64,000 bases of DNA from Actinomycetota bacterium (GCA_016185305.1 JACPNV010000005.1:1-64000), one strand, 5' to 3'. Counted from the stretch's first letter, positions 34,513-43,190 are shown. Program-made: numbers and translations. Notes: generated by a model from the letters alone, not told the origin.

Positions 34513-36002
34513 GCCTGACCGACCTGCTGTTCAGTGGCGTGCGCGACGACGCGCTGGTTCATGCCGGCAACGAGATGCAGACACGCGGCGAGGTGCAGGA
34601 CCGCGCCCACCAGATCGCCGCCGCGCTGGCCGCGCTCGGGGTCCGCACCGGTGAACCCGTCGCCGTCATGCTGCCCAACCATGCCGACACCGTCGCCGCG
34701 CTGTTCGGCGTCTGGTGCCACCGCACCGTGTACGTGCCGGTGAACCCGAGGCTCACGCCGCCCGAGGTCGACAACATCGTCGAGTCGGTCCGTCCGGCCG
34801 CGGCCATCACCACCGCCGAGTGGAAGGGCCGCTTCCGCGACCTCCCGGTGGCTGTCCTTCGAGAGGTCGACGTCGCCTGCGGCCTCGTCGACCGCGGCAG
34901 CGATCCGGCCCACCACGATCCAGATGTCGCGCTCATCCAGTTCACGTCCGGCACGACCGGGCGACCCAAGCCCGTCCTCTTGTTGCACAGCGGCGTGCTG
35001 ACGCTGCTCGATGGCGTGCTCGCGAAGTTGCGAGCGACCCGCGCCGGATCGGGCGCGCCCGCGAAGCCGCCCATGCCGAACCTCATCCCCGTGTCGCTCT
35101 CGCTGTGGGCCGGCATCTACAACGTCCTGTTCGCGATGCGAGTCGGCGCGCCGGTCGTGCTGATGGAGCGCTTCGAGACGTCGGTGTTCCTGTCGTTGGT
35201 GAAGCGCTTCGGCATCCGTTCGACGGTGCTGCCGCCTGCGGCGATGACGATGCTTGCCGACGATCCGTCGATCACCGATCTCGCGCCGTTGCGGTTCGTG
35301 CGCAGCATCTCGTCGCCCCTCTCGCCGTTGCAGGCCCGCCGCTTCAACGAGCGCTTCGGCATCGCGGTGCTCAACAGCTACGGCCAGACCGAGATCGGCG
35401 GCGAGATCATCGGCTGGAACGCGGCCGATTCGCGCGAGCACGGGGCGACGAAGCTCGGCTCGGTCGGACGGCCGCATGAGGGTGTCGCGGTGCGCGTGGC
35501 GAGCGGCGATGAGGACGATGCCGGTGAGCTGCAGGTGCGCACGCCGGCCATGAGCGCGGGCTACGCCGACGGGAGCGAGCTCAGCGATCGGCTGACCAGC
35601 GACGGTTGGTTCCGTACCGGCGATGTCGCCCGCCTCGACGAGGACGGCTTCGTCTGGCTCGAGGGTCGCCTGTCCGACATGATCAACCGCGGCGGCCTCA
35701 AGATGCACCCAGGGTAGGTCGAGGAGGTCGTTCGGCTCTCTCCCGCCGTCGCTGATGTCGCGGTCGCAGCGGTCGCCGACGATCGGCTCGGCGAGGTCCC
35801 GTGGGCGTTCGTCGTGGCTCGCGACGTTTCGCCGATCGACGATGCGGCGCTCGAGGCGCTGTGCCGCGAGCGCCTCGCTCCTTACAAGGTTCCGGCCCGC
35901 TTCGTCGCAGTCGACGATCTCCCCCGCAACGATGCCGGCAAGGTCGTCACGCGCGACCTCGTGAGCACGTACGGGCCGAGGCCCAGTCGGCGATTTGGGT
36001 GA
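34509..36002 (+). pseudogene. Acyl-CoA synthetase interrupted by an in-frame TAG
   Basis: An ANL ligase. The first 402 residues contain IQFTSGTTGRPKPV, NSYGQTEIGGE and WFRTGDVARLDEDG, ending at GGLKMHPG. A TAG (35715-35717) then stops the frame where relatives have an acidic residue before VEEV. The same frame continues without other damage as VEEVVRLSPAVADVAV to APYKVPARF and NDAGKVVTRDL, which carries the adenylation lysine, ending at 36002. A single base change from GAG explains it. Without the C-terminal lid domain the enzyme should be inactive, unless the TAG is read through. It is otherwise a normal last member of the overlapping operon. Confidence 0.85.
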
Positions 36003-36009
36003 CCGGCGA

Positions 36010-36021
36010 GAACGGGTTCTA
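36010..36021. promoter_or_regulatory. Palindrome AGAAC-GG-GTTCT before the second amidohydrolase
   Basis: A perfect 12-bp inverted repeat ending 11 bases before the ATG at 36033. With flanks it resembles the AAC-nn-GTT core of KstR-type operators known from steroid-catabolic genes in mycobacteria and rhodococci. It also overlaps the usual ribosome-binding-site position, so chance is possible. Confidence 0.35.
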
Positions 36022-36032
36022 GCCTGCTGCCC

Positions 36033-37241
36033 ATGAGCGAACTCGACGACCTCGAGCTTGGGCACCCCGTGTTCGACGGCGACAACCACTACTACGAGGC
36101 GCTCGATGCGTTCACCCGCCATCTCGACCCCGCGCTCGGGCGGCGGTGCGTGCAGTGGTGCGAGATCGACGGGCGCAAGTACCACGTGCTCGGTGGGCGG
36201 GTGAGCCACGCCGTCGCCAACCCGACGTTCGATCCCATCGCGAAGCCGGGCTGCATGCACGAGTACTTCCGCGGCAACCCGAACAACGTCAACCCGCTCG
36301 ACCTGTTGAAAGATCGCGAGCCGATCCGCGCTGCATACCGCGAACCCGACGCCCGCGCCGCCACGCTCGACGACCAGGGGCTGGCGGGCTGCTGGATGTT
36401 CCCGACCCTCGGCATGATCTACGAAGAGCCCTTGCGTGACGATCCCGAGGCGGTGTGCCTCACGTTCGGGGCGTTCAACCGCTGGCTCGAAGAGGACTGG
36501 GGCTTCAACCATGAAGACCGCATCTTCACCGCTCCCTATCTCACGCTTGCCGATGCGGGTTGGGCGGTTGACGAGCTGGAGTGGGCGCTCGGCAAGGGCG
36601 CCCGGCTCATCGTCATGCGCGCGGCCGCGCCGACGACGGCCACCGGTCGCCACTCGCCGTTCGACGATCGGTTCGATCCGTTCTGGGCCCGTGTCAACGA
36701 GTCCGGCGTGACCGTCGTCGTGCACGCGGGCGACAGCGGGGGATCATCGCAGGGCTACGCGCCCGATGGCTTCGCGGCCGACTTCAAGAGCGGCGGTGCG
36801 GGGGGCTGGAAGCCGTCCATCAAGATGTTCGGCATCGAGCAAGCGATCCACGACTACCTGCTGTCGTTGATGCTCGCCAACCATGTCCGCAAGTTCCCGA
36901 ACCTCCGCATCGCGTCGGTCGAGAACGGCGCCGAGTTCCTCGGCGATCTGTTCCGCAAGCTCCGGTCGATGGACAAGAAGGCGCCGGGCTACTTCGGCGA
37001 AGACCCCGTCGACCTCTTCCGGCGGCACGTGTGGATCAACCCGTTCTGGGAGGACGACGTCGAGCAGGTCGTGGCGTGGATGGGCGCGGACCGTGTCGTG
37101 TTCGGCTCGGACTGGCCCCACATCGAGGGCATGCCGGCGCCGCTCGACTACGTGGCCGAGACCAAGGCGCTCGCTCCCGGCGATCGCCGCAAGGTGCTGT
37201 ACGACAACGCCGTCGAGCTCACCGAGCTCCGCCCGGCCTGA
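36033..37241 (+). CDS. Metal-dependent amidohydrolase, second copy type
   Basis: A 402-residue TIM-barrel amidohydrolase_2 protein. The first-strand motif is FDGDNHYYEA, the barrel histidine lies in VVVHAGDSGGSSQG, and the late aspartate is in FGSDWPHIEGMP. It starts 31 bases after the interrupted ligase. It is only distantly similar to the enzyme at 26128, so the cluster has two different members of a family that decarboxylates or opens rings of carboxylated intermediates. It ends the plus-strand operon and converges with the next gene. Confidence 0.8.
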   Translation: MSELDDLELGHPVFDGDNHYYEALDAFTRHLDPALGRRCVQWCEIDGRKYHVLGGRVSHAVANPTFDPIAKPGCMHEYFRGNPNNVNPLDLLKDREPIRAAYREPDARAATLDDQGLAGCWMFPTLGMIYEEPLRDDPEAVCLTFGAFNRWLEEDWGFNHEDRIFTAPYLTLADAGWAVDELEWALGKGARLIVMRAAAPTTATGRHSPFDDRFDPFWARVNESGVTVVVHAGDSGGSSQGYAPDGFAADFKSGGAGGWKPSIKMFGIEQAIHDYLLSLMLANHVRKFPNLRIASVENGAEFLGDLFRKLRSMDKKAPGYFGEDPVDLFRRHVWINPFWEDDVEQVVAWMGADRVVFGSDWPHIEGMPAPLDYVAETKALAPGDRRKVLYDNAVELTELRPA

Positions 37242-37274
37242 CGCGCCCGCGAACTTCGAGAGGCCGGCTCGAGG

Positions 37275-38264
37275 TCATTCCTCGCCGTCGCCGCGGGTGC
37301 TCCCGGCGTAGGTGAGCGCGCCCGTGTCCTGCGCGTGATCGCCGGTTCGAGCCTGCGGCGGTTCCGGCGATCCGCCCGCTCCTTCCCCCACCGTCACCAC
37401 CATGGCTGCCACGCGGTTCTTGCCCTCGATGAGCGAGGGCCGGGGCCGGAACCGGACCTCGGCGCCGACCGGCGGCACCTCGTCGCCGGCGAGGAAGCGA
37501 TCGTCGACGTAGAAGAGCTCGCCGTCGTCGGCGACGATGAGCCCGTGCTGCCGTTCGCTGTTCCAGCTCCGGAGCCAGCCGAGCTTCCAACCAGACCCTA
37601 CGTCTGGCTCGGGCACGGTGATCGACGACGATGCATCTGCGGCCCGCGCGGCCGAGCTGAGCGCGTCGGGACGCAATCCTCGTGTCGTCACGTCCCACAC
37701 GATCTCGTAGTAGCGGATCGGTGCCTGGGGCGAGGCCGGTAGCCAGCACGGCTCGCTCAGGTAGCCGAGCGCCGTTCGGCCTCCGGCAGCGCCGGCCGCC
37801 GAACGGATCTGATGGAGCGGTGCGGACGACACCGTGTCGATGTCGACCAGCACGGCACCGTCGTTCGCCATCATCGCCAGCCATCGCGCCCGATCGACCG
37901 TGGCACCGACCGGCGCGCCATCGGGCTCGAGGCGGCGCACCGGTCCGGCCGCCAAACCGATGCCGAGCCGGGGTTGGCGGGCGGCGTTGGCGAGCTTCTG
38001 GCGCTCTTGCACCGCGATGGCGCTGTTGATCGCCCGGTGGGCACTGTCGAGCTCGAAGCAGGCGGTCAGGCCGTCGCTGCGAAGCTGGAGCCGTTCACCC
38101 CCGTGCCGCTCGATCGCCTCGGTCGTCAGCCCGATGAGGGTCGCGAACTGTTGGAGTCGCCGATCGTCGTCGACCAACCCCACGACCAACCCCACGGCCG
38201 ACGCGACGGCGACGTCGAGAACGACGCCCGCCGAGGGCGAGGCGTCAGCGATGGGGCTTGTCAT
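37275..38264 (-). CDS. Degenerate nucleotide-cyclase domain fused to a cold-shock-like domain
   Basis: A 329-residue protein. Residues about 20-170 follow the class III adenylate/guanylate cyclase plan (RLQLRSDGLTACFELDSA, AVQERQKLANAARQPRLGIG, GATVDRARWLAMMANDGAVL), but the two metal-binding aspartates are not in their usual DxxG and GDG contexts, so catalysis is doubtful. Residues about 230-295 (WLRSWNSERQHGLIVADDGE, FYVDDRFLAGDEVPPVGAEV) resemble a cold-shock nucleic-acid-binding domain. The ATG at 38264 starts the conserved part. A ligand-binding cyclase-like domain joined to an RNA/DNA-binding barrel would make a regulator. It ends convergent with the amidohydrolase. Confidence 0.6.
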   Translation of the reverse strand: MTSPIADASPSAGVVLDVAVASAVGLVVGLVDDDRRLQQFATLIGLTTEAIERHGGERLQLRSDGLTACFELDSAHRAINSAIAVQERQKLANAARQPRLGIGLAAGPVRRLEPDGAPVGATVDRARWLAMMANDGAVLVDIDTVSSAPLHQIRSAAGAAGGRTALGYLSEPCWLPASPQAPIRYYEIVWDVTTRGLRPDALSSAARAADASSSITVPEPDVGSGWKLGWLRSWNSERQHGLIVADDGELFYVDDRFLAGDEVPPVGAEVRFRPRPSLIEGKNRVAAMVVTVGEGAGGSPEPPQARTGDHAQDTGALTYAGSTRGDGEE

Positions 38265-38296
38265 GGTGTTGCGCCTTCCCGGGCGAGGGTCCGGCG

Positions 38297-38333
38297 CGGC
38301 GCCACCCTTGGGAGGGTTAGTAGGGTGGCGCCG
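38297..38333. terminator. Hairpin overlapping the end of the ACP-GNAT gene
   Basis: A perfect 12-bp stem (CGGCGCCACCCT at 38297-38308, complement 38322-38333) with a 13-base loop. It includes the stop codon of the minus-strand ACP-GNAT gene (38317-38319) and precedes the cyclase-like gene. Confidence 0.6.
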
Positions 38334-39168
38334 AGCCGAGGATCCGTTGGTGGTGGGTCCGCCACTGATCCCGCCAGATCGCCGCCACGATGAAGTCCTG
38401 GTACGCACCGTCGACGTACTCATGAGCGCGCAGCCGGCCTTCGATGTCGAAGACACGCGCGGTGCCCGAGTCGAACTGTGCGAAGTTCGACTCGAGTGAC
38501 TCGGCGTACAGCTTGCGCAGGTCGAACTGCGCGAACAGGTAGGTGATCAGCACGGCCATTCCCTCGAGCACGAGGCCGTCGCCACTGCGGGCGGGATCGG
38601 CCACCGCCGCGAGGTGGGCGTAGCGATGGCGATGGTTCGGCTCGAAGGACGTGACGAGGCCGACGGGTTCGCCTTCCTGCGTGCTCACGACGAACTGGGC
38701 GAGCACGTGCTCCCAGAGGAACCGGTGGAAGGCTTCCGGCGACGGTGTCTGGCCCCGCAACCGGAACCGCACGAGGTGGCGGCCAGTCGAGCAGACCGTG
38801 TACAGCCAGTCGAAGTGCCGTTGGGTGACCGGACCGAGCCGGACGTTGGGTCCCTCGAGCTCGACATACGCGCGTGGCGCGCTCGCCGCTTGCGGGTTGG
38901 CCAGGCTGTGCAGGTAGTGGTGGAGGTCGCCGACGGTGCGCAGCCCGGCGATCAGATCGTCGGGCACCTCCGCGCCGACGGCGTCGAGCATGGCGAGGGC
39001 TTCGACCATCGCGAGCGAATCGCACCCGAGGTCGTCGACGAGGAGTTGGTCGGATCGCGCCAGGCGCAGGTCGCGCCCGACGAGGTCGGACATGGTGGCG
39101 AGCAGCTGCTCGTACTCCGGCGGCCGCCGGGCTCGTTCGTCGAGACCGGCGAGCTCGGCGATGGTCAT
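38317..39168 (-). CDS. Acyl-carrier domain fused to a GNAT acetyltransferase
   Basis: A 283-residue two-domain protein. Residues 1-85 form an acyl-carrier-protein domain with the phosphopantetheine site DDLGCDSLAMVE (Ser51). From about 100 a GNAT (RimJ/RimL-type) domain follows: VRLGPVTQRHFDWLY, then EPVGLVTSFEPNHRHRYAHLA and GMAVLITYLFAQFDLRKLYAE. The ACP could hold the acyl group that the GNAT domain transfers. The start overlaps the stop of the secreted I36-like gene (ATGA), so the two are translated together. Such fusions occur near natural-product genes, but none are here. The acceptor is unknown. Confidence 0.75.
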   Translation of the reverse strand: MTIAELAGLDERARRPPEYEQLLATMSDLVGRDLRLARSDQLLVDDLGCDSLAMVEALAMLDAVGAEVPDDLIAGLRTVGDLHHYLHSLANPQAASAPRAYVELEGPNVRLGPVTQRHFDWLYTVCSTGRHLVRFRLRGQTPSPEAFHRFLWEHVLAQFVVSTQEGEPVGLVTSFEPNHRHRYAHLAAVADPARSGDGLVLEGMAVLITYLFAQFDLRKLYAESLESNFAQFDSGTARVFDIEGRLRAHEYVDGAYQDFIVAAIWRDQWRTHHQRILGSAPPY

Positions 39169-39752
39169 TGGGCGGGCGTGTAGTAGCGGATCGAGCTGAC
39201 GCGATCGCTCATGGGGCCGAGGTTGCTGAGGTTGCCGCTGCCACCGGTGGTGATCTCGGCCGGACCCGTGTAGTTGTTGGCGTCCCAGTGCTTGATCGTC
39301 CCGCAGCTCTGGTGGCGGGTGGACGAGATCTTGTCGTTCCAGTAGTCCCCCGCATTGAAGCTGATGCCGCCGCCCTCGCACGTGGTGCCGAGGACGTAGA
39401 GCCCTTGGGCGCTCCCGCCATAGGGGTCGTAGTGGACCGCCACCCACCCCGAGGCATCTCTGGTCTGCACGCCGTCGACGAAGACGGCGTCGGGAGTGCT
39501 GTTCGGATCCATCCTCACGCCCGCGCGTGCCATGGCATCGGTGAAGGATTCCGAGCAGTTCACGACCGACTTCACTCCTTGGTCGAGCTCGGCCGGGCTC
39601 AGCAGCCGCGTCGTGCAGTACCTCCCCGGGCTGGTGGCTGCCTTCTGGGGGTTCGGCTGCTCGGCGGCTCGGGCTGGGCCCCCGATCCCGACGACGATGG
39701 ATGGCGCGACGGCGGCGAGTGCGGCGGCGCGGACAGGGTTTCGGGCATGCAT
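39165..39752 (-). CDS. Secreted beta/gamma-crystallin or I36-inhibitor-like protein
   Basis: A 195-residue exported protein. The ATG at 39752 follows TTGGAGGGA. A signal peptide runs to about residue 30 (cleavage near ARA-AEQ). The C-terminal half looks like a peptidase-inhibitor-I36/beta-gamma-crystallin fold: VHYDPYGGSAQGLYVLG, FNAGDYWNDKISSTRHQSC, and LSNLGPMSDRVSSIRYY, two Greek-key-like repeats ending in the D-x-[IV]-SSIR pattern. Four cysteines (YCTTRL, NCSES, TCEGG, SCGTI) may form two disulfides. It is coupled to the ACP-GNAT gene. A role as protease inhibitor or metal-binding wall protein is suggested only by fold. Confidence 0.65.
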   Translation of the reverse strand: MHARNPVRAAALAAVAPSIVVGIGGPARAAEQPNPQKAATSPGRYCTTRLLSPAELDQGVKSVVNCSESFTDAMARAGVRMDPNSTPDAVFVDGVQTRDASGWVAVHYDPYGGSAQGLYVLGTTCEGGGISFNAGDYWNDKISSTRHQSCGTIKHWDANNYTGPAEITTGGSGNLSNLGPMSDRVSSIRYYTPAQ

Positions 39753-39933
39753 GTTGTCCCTCCAAGAACGAACGAACGAAAAACGAACAAACTCGGGTGG
39801 CCGGGATGACCGTTGGTGGTTCACCCGCTGCGGGCTGGTGAGCGGCCACCGCCGGCTGGACCCAACCCCTTCTTGCCCGCTCGCGGCCACCGGTTCCGAA
39901 AAATCACGAACAGCCCGAGCCTGGCACGGACTT

Positions 39934-40947
39934 CTACCCGGCCGGCAACGAGGTGCCGAACCCCGTCGCGATGACGTCGTACCACGAGGTCGCCAGCGCG
40001 GGGTCAGGCGCCGAGCCGCGGGGAACCGTGAACTCGCCGAGCAGCGCGCCGTTCTGCCCGTCGAAGACGAACACGGCCTGGCCATCCTCACCGACCGGCG
40101 CGGCGATGCCCACGCCGGGCCGGCCCTGATGGTCGCGAACGGCGCCGAGCGGCGTGCCCTGCCGCGCGAGCGCTCTGATGGCGGCCGCCCGGGCCGCCGG
40201 CGTGATGGTCGGCCACGCCAGCAGCGGCCGGAGCGCCGGCACCAGCGCCGCCGGGTCGGAGATCTGGCGCGATCGCATGAGATCGGTGATGAAGGTGTCG
40301 GCCCCCGCCGGCAGGCCGCGCAGCTCGCCGTAGGTGAGCCCGCCGAACTGCCCGCCGACACCCGGAGCGAGGTCACGGGTCTGGCCCCCAAGCGTCTGGA
40401 TGTTGGGCCCGGTCATCGGAACGCCGACGCGCGAGGCGTCACGGAGCTCCCGCCCCCTGTCGTCGCGGTTCAGCCACAGTTGCTCGGGCGCCACGACGAA
40501 CGACGGCAGGCCGTTCGCCGCGGTGGTCAGCGTGCCGGTGACCGTCTCGACGTAGGCGTACTCGCCGGGCGCGAGGTCTCGGTCCGGCTGCGCCGCCGCA
40601 CGCGAAGCGAGGTCGTCGATGGCAGTCAGGGAGGCCGGGCCCGCCGTCTCGGTTGTGGAGCGCCGGATCGCGAAGGACAGCGAGACGGCGACGACCAAGA
40701 TGACCGCCGCGGCCGCCGCCAGCCAGCGAGCATGGCGGCGGCCGGGGTGCGGTGGCGGCGCGGCGGGGGCGTACTCGGGGACCTCGTGGAGTGCGGGCTC
40801 ACGTGCCCCGACGCCCGGGCTCGGCCTCTCGTCGTCACTGCCCCCGATCGGCGTGCCGAAGGCACGGGCCCGGATCCTCGCCTTCGTGGCTTCGTCGAGG
40901 TCGGGCCCGCCGGAACGGAAGTCCCTCAACGCGTCGAGCTCGTCCAT
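39934..40947 (-). CDS. CU044_5270-family membrane protein, partner of the ECF sigma factor
   Basis: A 337-residue single-pass protein. Residues 1-70 are cytoplasmic (MDELDALRDFRSGGPDLDE, family-typical), one membrane helix lies at about 75-94 (LAAAAAVILVVAVSLSFAI), and the outer domain has PGEYAYVETVT and VVAPEQLWLNRDDRGRELRD. Proteins of this family are encoded next to ECF sigma factors in actinobacteria and are thought to act as anti-sigma factors. The gene begins four bases after the sigma stop. The outer domain probably senses an envelope signal. Confidence 0.7.
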   Translation of the reverse strand: MDELDALRDFRSGGPDLDEATKARIRARAFGTPIGGSDDERPSPGVGAREPALHEVPEYAPAAPPPHPGRRHARWLAAAAAVILVVAVSLSFAIRRSTTETAGPASLTAIDDLASRAAAQPDRDLAPGEYAYVETVTGTLTTAANGLPSFVVAPEQLWLNRDDRGRELRDASRVGVPMTGPNIQTLGGQTRDLAPGVGGQFGGLTYGELRGLPAGADTFITDLMRSRQISDPAALVPALRPLLAWPTITPAARAAAIRALARQGTPLGAVRDHQGRPGVGIAAPVGEDGQAVFVFDGQNGALLGEFTVPRGSAPDPALATSWYDVIATGFGTSLPAG

Positions 40948-40951
40948 CGAT

Positions 40952-41491
40952 CTACTCCTCTGGGCCGGCCTGGCTTCGACCGACGGCGGCGGCCAGCCGT
41001 GTGCGGGCCCGGCTGAGTCGAGAACGAACGGTACCGATGGGAAGGTCGAGCGCGTCGGCGACCTCGCGATAGGTGAGTCCCTCCCAGCAGTACAAGGTGA
41101 TGATGTCGCGGTCTGTCGGCTTCATGCCGGCCAGCGCGTCGGCCACTTTGGGCCACTCGTCGCCGGCACGCAGGCGCTCGATGACCCGATCGGCGTCCTC
41201 GACGACCCAGGCCGGATCGGTGCCGCTCGCCGCGAACGCTCGAAGCTGCCGGGCTTCTTCGCGGCGGTCCCGCCTGATGATGTTCGCGGCGATCCCGTAG
41301 AGCCAGGCCGCCGGCGTCCCCCGGTCGGACTGGTAGCGGTCGCGAGTACGCCACGCTTCGGCGAAGGTCTGGGCCGCGATCTCCTCGGCCATGCTCGGCC
41401 CGAGCCGCCGTTGGGCGTAGCGGTAGATCGGTCCGACGCAGTACTCGTACGCCGCCTCGAACTCGGAACGCGCGAGGCCACGCGAGGGCAC
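40952..41491 (-). CDS. ECF-type RNA polymerase sigma factor
   Basis: A 179-residue sigma-70 family protein of group IV. Region 2 is FEAAYEYCVGPIYRYAQRR to YQSDRGTPAAWLYGIAANII, and region 4 is MKPTDRDIITLYCWEGLTY followed by REVADALDLPIGTVRSRLSR, a good helix-turn-helix. I prefer the GTG at 41491; the frame is open to 41614 but the extra N-terminus is not family-like. It is followed by its probable membrane anti-sigma partner. Target promoters cannot be named; the coupled secreted protein and ACP-GNAT gene downstream are likely members of its regulon. Confidence 0.85.
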   Translation of the reverse strand: MPSRGLARSEFEAAYEYCVGPIYRYAQRRLGPSMAEEIAAQTFAEAWRTRDRYQSDRGTPAAWLYGIAANIIRRDRREEARQLRAFAASGTDPAWVVEDADRVIERLRAGDEWPKVADALAGMKPTDRDIITLYCWEGLTYREVADALDLPIGTVRSRLSRARTRLAAAVGRSQAGPEE

Positions 41492-41876
41492 GCCCGGGTT
41501 GTCGCGTCCGCGAGCCGACGACCAGGCGCGAGGCTGGTCGCCCCGCCGATGGATCACCGCCTGATCTTGCCCGCTCGGCCGGCCTGGTTCCCAGCATGGT
41601 TGACGAACATGCACAAACGCTCCGGCAGGAGGGTCGTGGGTCTCGCGTCAATCGTCCTGGGCCTGCAGTCGCCGTGCTTTGGCCCCAGCAGCGTGTGCAT
41701 GGCTTCACACCTTCACTTGGGCGCACGCGGCGGTGGGTTCGCGTGAAATCCGTCACAACTTGGAGCGGCGGGCAAGCGGGTCGGGTTCGCCGCCCTCCGC
41801 CCTCCGCCCTCCGCCCTCCGCCCTCCGCCCTCCGCCCTCCGCCCGGCGCGCGGCGCCGAGAGCGGGAAGATCGTTG
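41492..41876. other. Divergent promoter region with a heptanucleotide repeat
   Basis: Between the sigma gene (minus) and the serine hydrolase gene (plus). No gene is seen. It must carry both promoters; the only clear structure is the CCGCCCT tandem repeat near its right end. Confidence 0.5.
41790..41844. repeat. (CCGCCCT)n, almost eight copies
   Basis: Seven perfect copies of CCGCCCT plus a partial eighth run without interruption and end 32 bases before the ATG of the lipoprotein hydrolase at 41877. A unit of seven in a leader can change length by slippage and alter promoter spacing or translation. Confidence 0.95.
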
Positions 41877-43190
41877 ATGCGGAGGATCGCAGTGGCCGTC
41901 GTCGGCGGGGCACTTTTGGCGAGCGCGTGCTCGACGGGTTCGCAACAAACCGGAGCGACAGGGACATCGGGGACGAGTCGAACCTCGCCGACATCGGTCT
42001 CGTCGAACATCACCTTCGACAGGGCGAAGCTGCAGGCCACCGTCGAGACGACCGCGAAGGAGCTCCTCAGCCCAGCGGCGGTCGCCATCGTGAAGACACC
42101 CCAGGGTGAGCTGCGCATGGCGTATGGAAACACGACCTACGGCGGGAGCACGCCGGTCACGATCGACGACCGCTACCGCATCGGGTCGGTGACCAAGACC
42201 TTTACGGGCACGGTGATACTGCAGCTCGTCCAAGAGGGAAAGCTCAAGCTGGACGACCCGGTGTCGAAGTACCGGGCCGATGTCCCGAACGGCCAGAAGA
42301 TCACGATCACCCAGCTGCTGAACATGCGGAGCGGGCTCTACAACTACTCCGAGTCATTGGAGCTGAACGAGTCGATCGACAAAGACCCGCAGGCAGTGTG
42401 GACGACCGACCGCATGCTTCGGATCGCGTTCGCGCGCGAGCCGTACTTCCCGCCGGACGAGGGTTTCCACTACTCGAACACGAACACGGTCCTGCTCGGC
42501 CTGATCGCCGAGCAGCTCGACGGTAAGCCGCTGGCCACCATCTTCCAAGACCGGCTCTTCACGCCGCTCAAGATGACCCGCACGACGTTCCCCCTGGCGG
42601 ACAACACCGTGATGGAACGGCCGTATCCGAACAGCTACCAGTTCGGCACCAACGTCGAGACCATGGAGTCGCTCGCCCTCCCCGAAGACCAGCAGGCCGC
42701 CGCGTACGCGGGGACGCTCAAACCCTACGACGTGACCGACAACAACACGTCGTGGACATGGGCCGCCGGGCAAGCGATCTCGACGGCCGACGACATGGCC
42801 ATCTGGGCCCAGGCGCAGGGAAACGGGACCTTGCTCAACCCCGAGCTGCAGAAGCTGCGCCTCGACAGTCCCCAGCCGACCGCGCCAAACGCACCGCCTA
42901 CGGCACCCAAGTACGGTCTCGGCATCGCCAAGTTCGCAACGATGTTCGGGCACACGGGTGAGCTCCCAGGATTCAACAACATCGTGATCTACGATCCCGT
43001 CGAGCAGGTCACCATCGTCGTCTGGACCAACCTCGGCTCGGCGCCCAACGGTCAGGCCGTCGCGACCACCATCGGACGGAAGCTGATGGCCGATCTGTAC
43101 GGCCCACCGACGACCAGCGGGTCCCAACCGGCGGGCACGGCACCGAGCGGCACGGGAACCACGATGGGCGACGACCTCGACAACCAGTAG
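41877..43190 (+). CDS. Serine hydrolase lipoprotein (class C beta-lactamase/DD-peptidase fold)
   Basis: A 437-residue exported lipoprotein. The ATG at 41877 starts a signal with lipobox ASAC (Cys18) and a Thr/Ser-rich linker. The S-x-x-K motif is SVTK (Ser104, Lys107), the Tyr motif is YSN (199-201), and GHTGELPG carries the third HTG motif. This set is that of serine beta-lactamase-like hydrolases, including D-alanyl-D-alanine carboxypeptidases and esterases. A proline/threonine-rich tail of about 30 residues ends the protein. The long cap region suggests a peptidase rather than a true beta-lactamase. Expression may vary with the upstream heptanucleotide repeat. Confidence 0.87.
   Translation: MRRIAVAVVGGALLASACSTGSQQTGATGTSGTSRTSPTSVSSNITFDRAKLQATVETTAKELLSPAAVAIVKTPQGELRMAYGNTTYGGSTPVTIDDRYRIGSVTKTFTGTVILQLVQEGKLKLDDPVSKYRADVPNGQKITITQLLNMRSGLYNYSESLELNESIDKDPQAVWTTDRMLRIAFAREPYFPPDEGFHYSNTNTVLLGLIAEQLDGKPLATIFQDRLFTPLKMTRTTFPLADNTVMERPYPNSYQFGTNVETMESLALPEDQQAAAYAGTLKPYDVTDNNTSWTWAAGQAISTADDMAIWAQAQGNGTLLNPELQKLRLDSPQPTAPNAPPTAPKYGLGIAKFATMFGHTGELPGFNNIVIYDPVEQVTIVVWTNLGSAPNGQAVATTIGRKLMADLYGPPTTSGSQPAGTAPSGTGTTMGDDLDNQ

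Noticed and set aside
34242..36725. Very long minus-strand frame (over 800 codons) opposite crotonase 3, ligase and amidohydrolase
   Set aside because: Antisense to three recognised genes, with low-complexity composition typical of shadow frames.
41790..41844. CCGCCCT repeats as a CRISPR-like array
   Set aside because: Units are adjacent with no spacers and there are no cas genes; simple tandem repeat.
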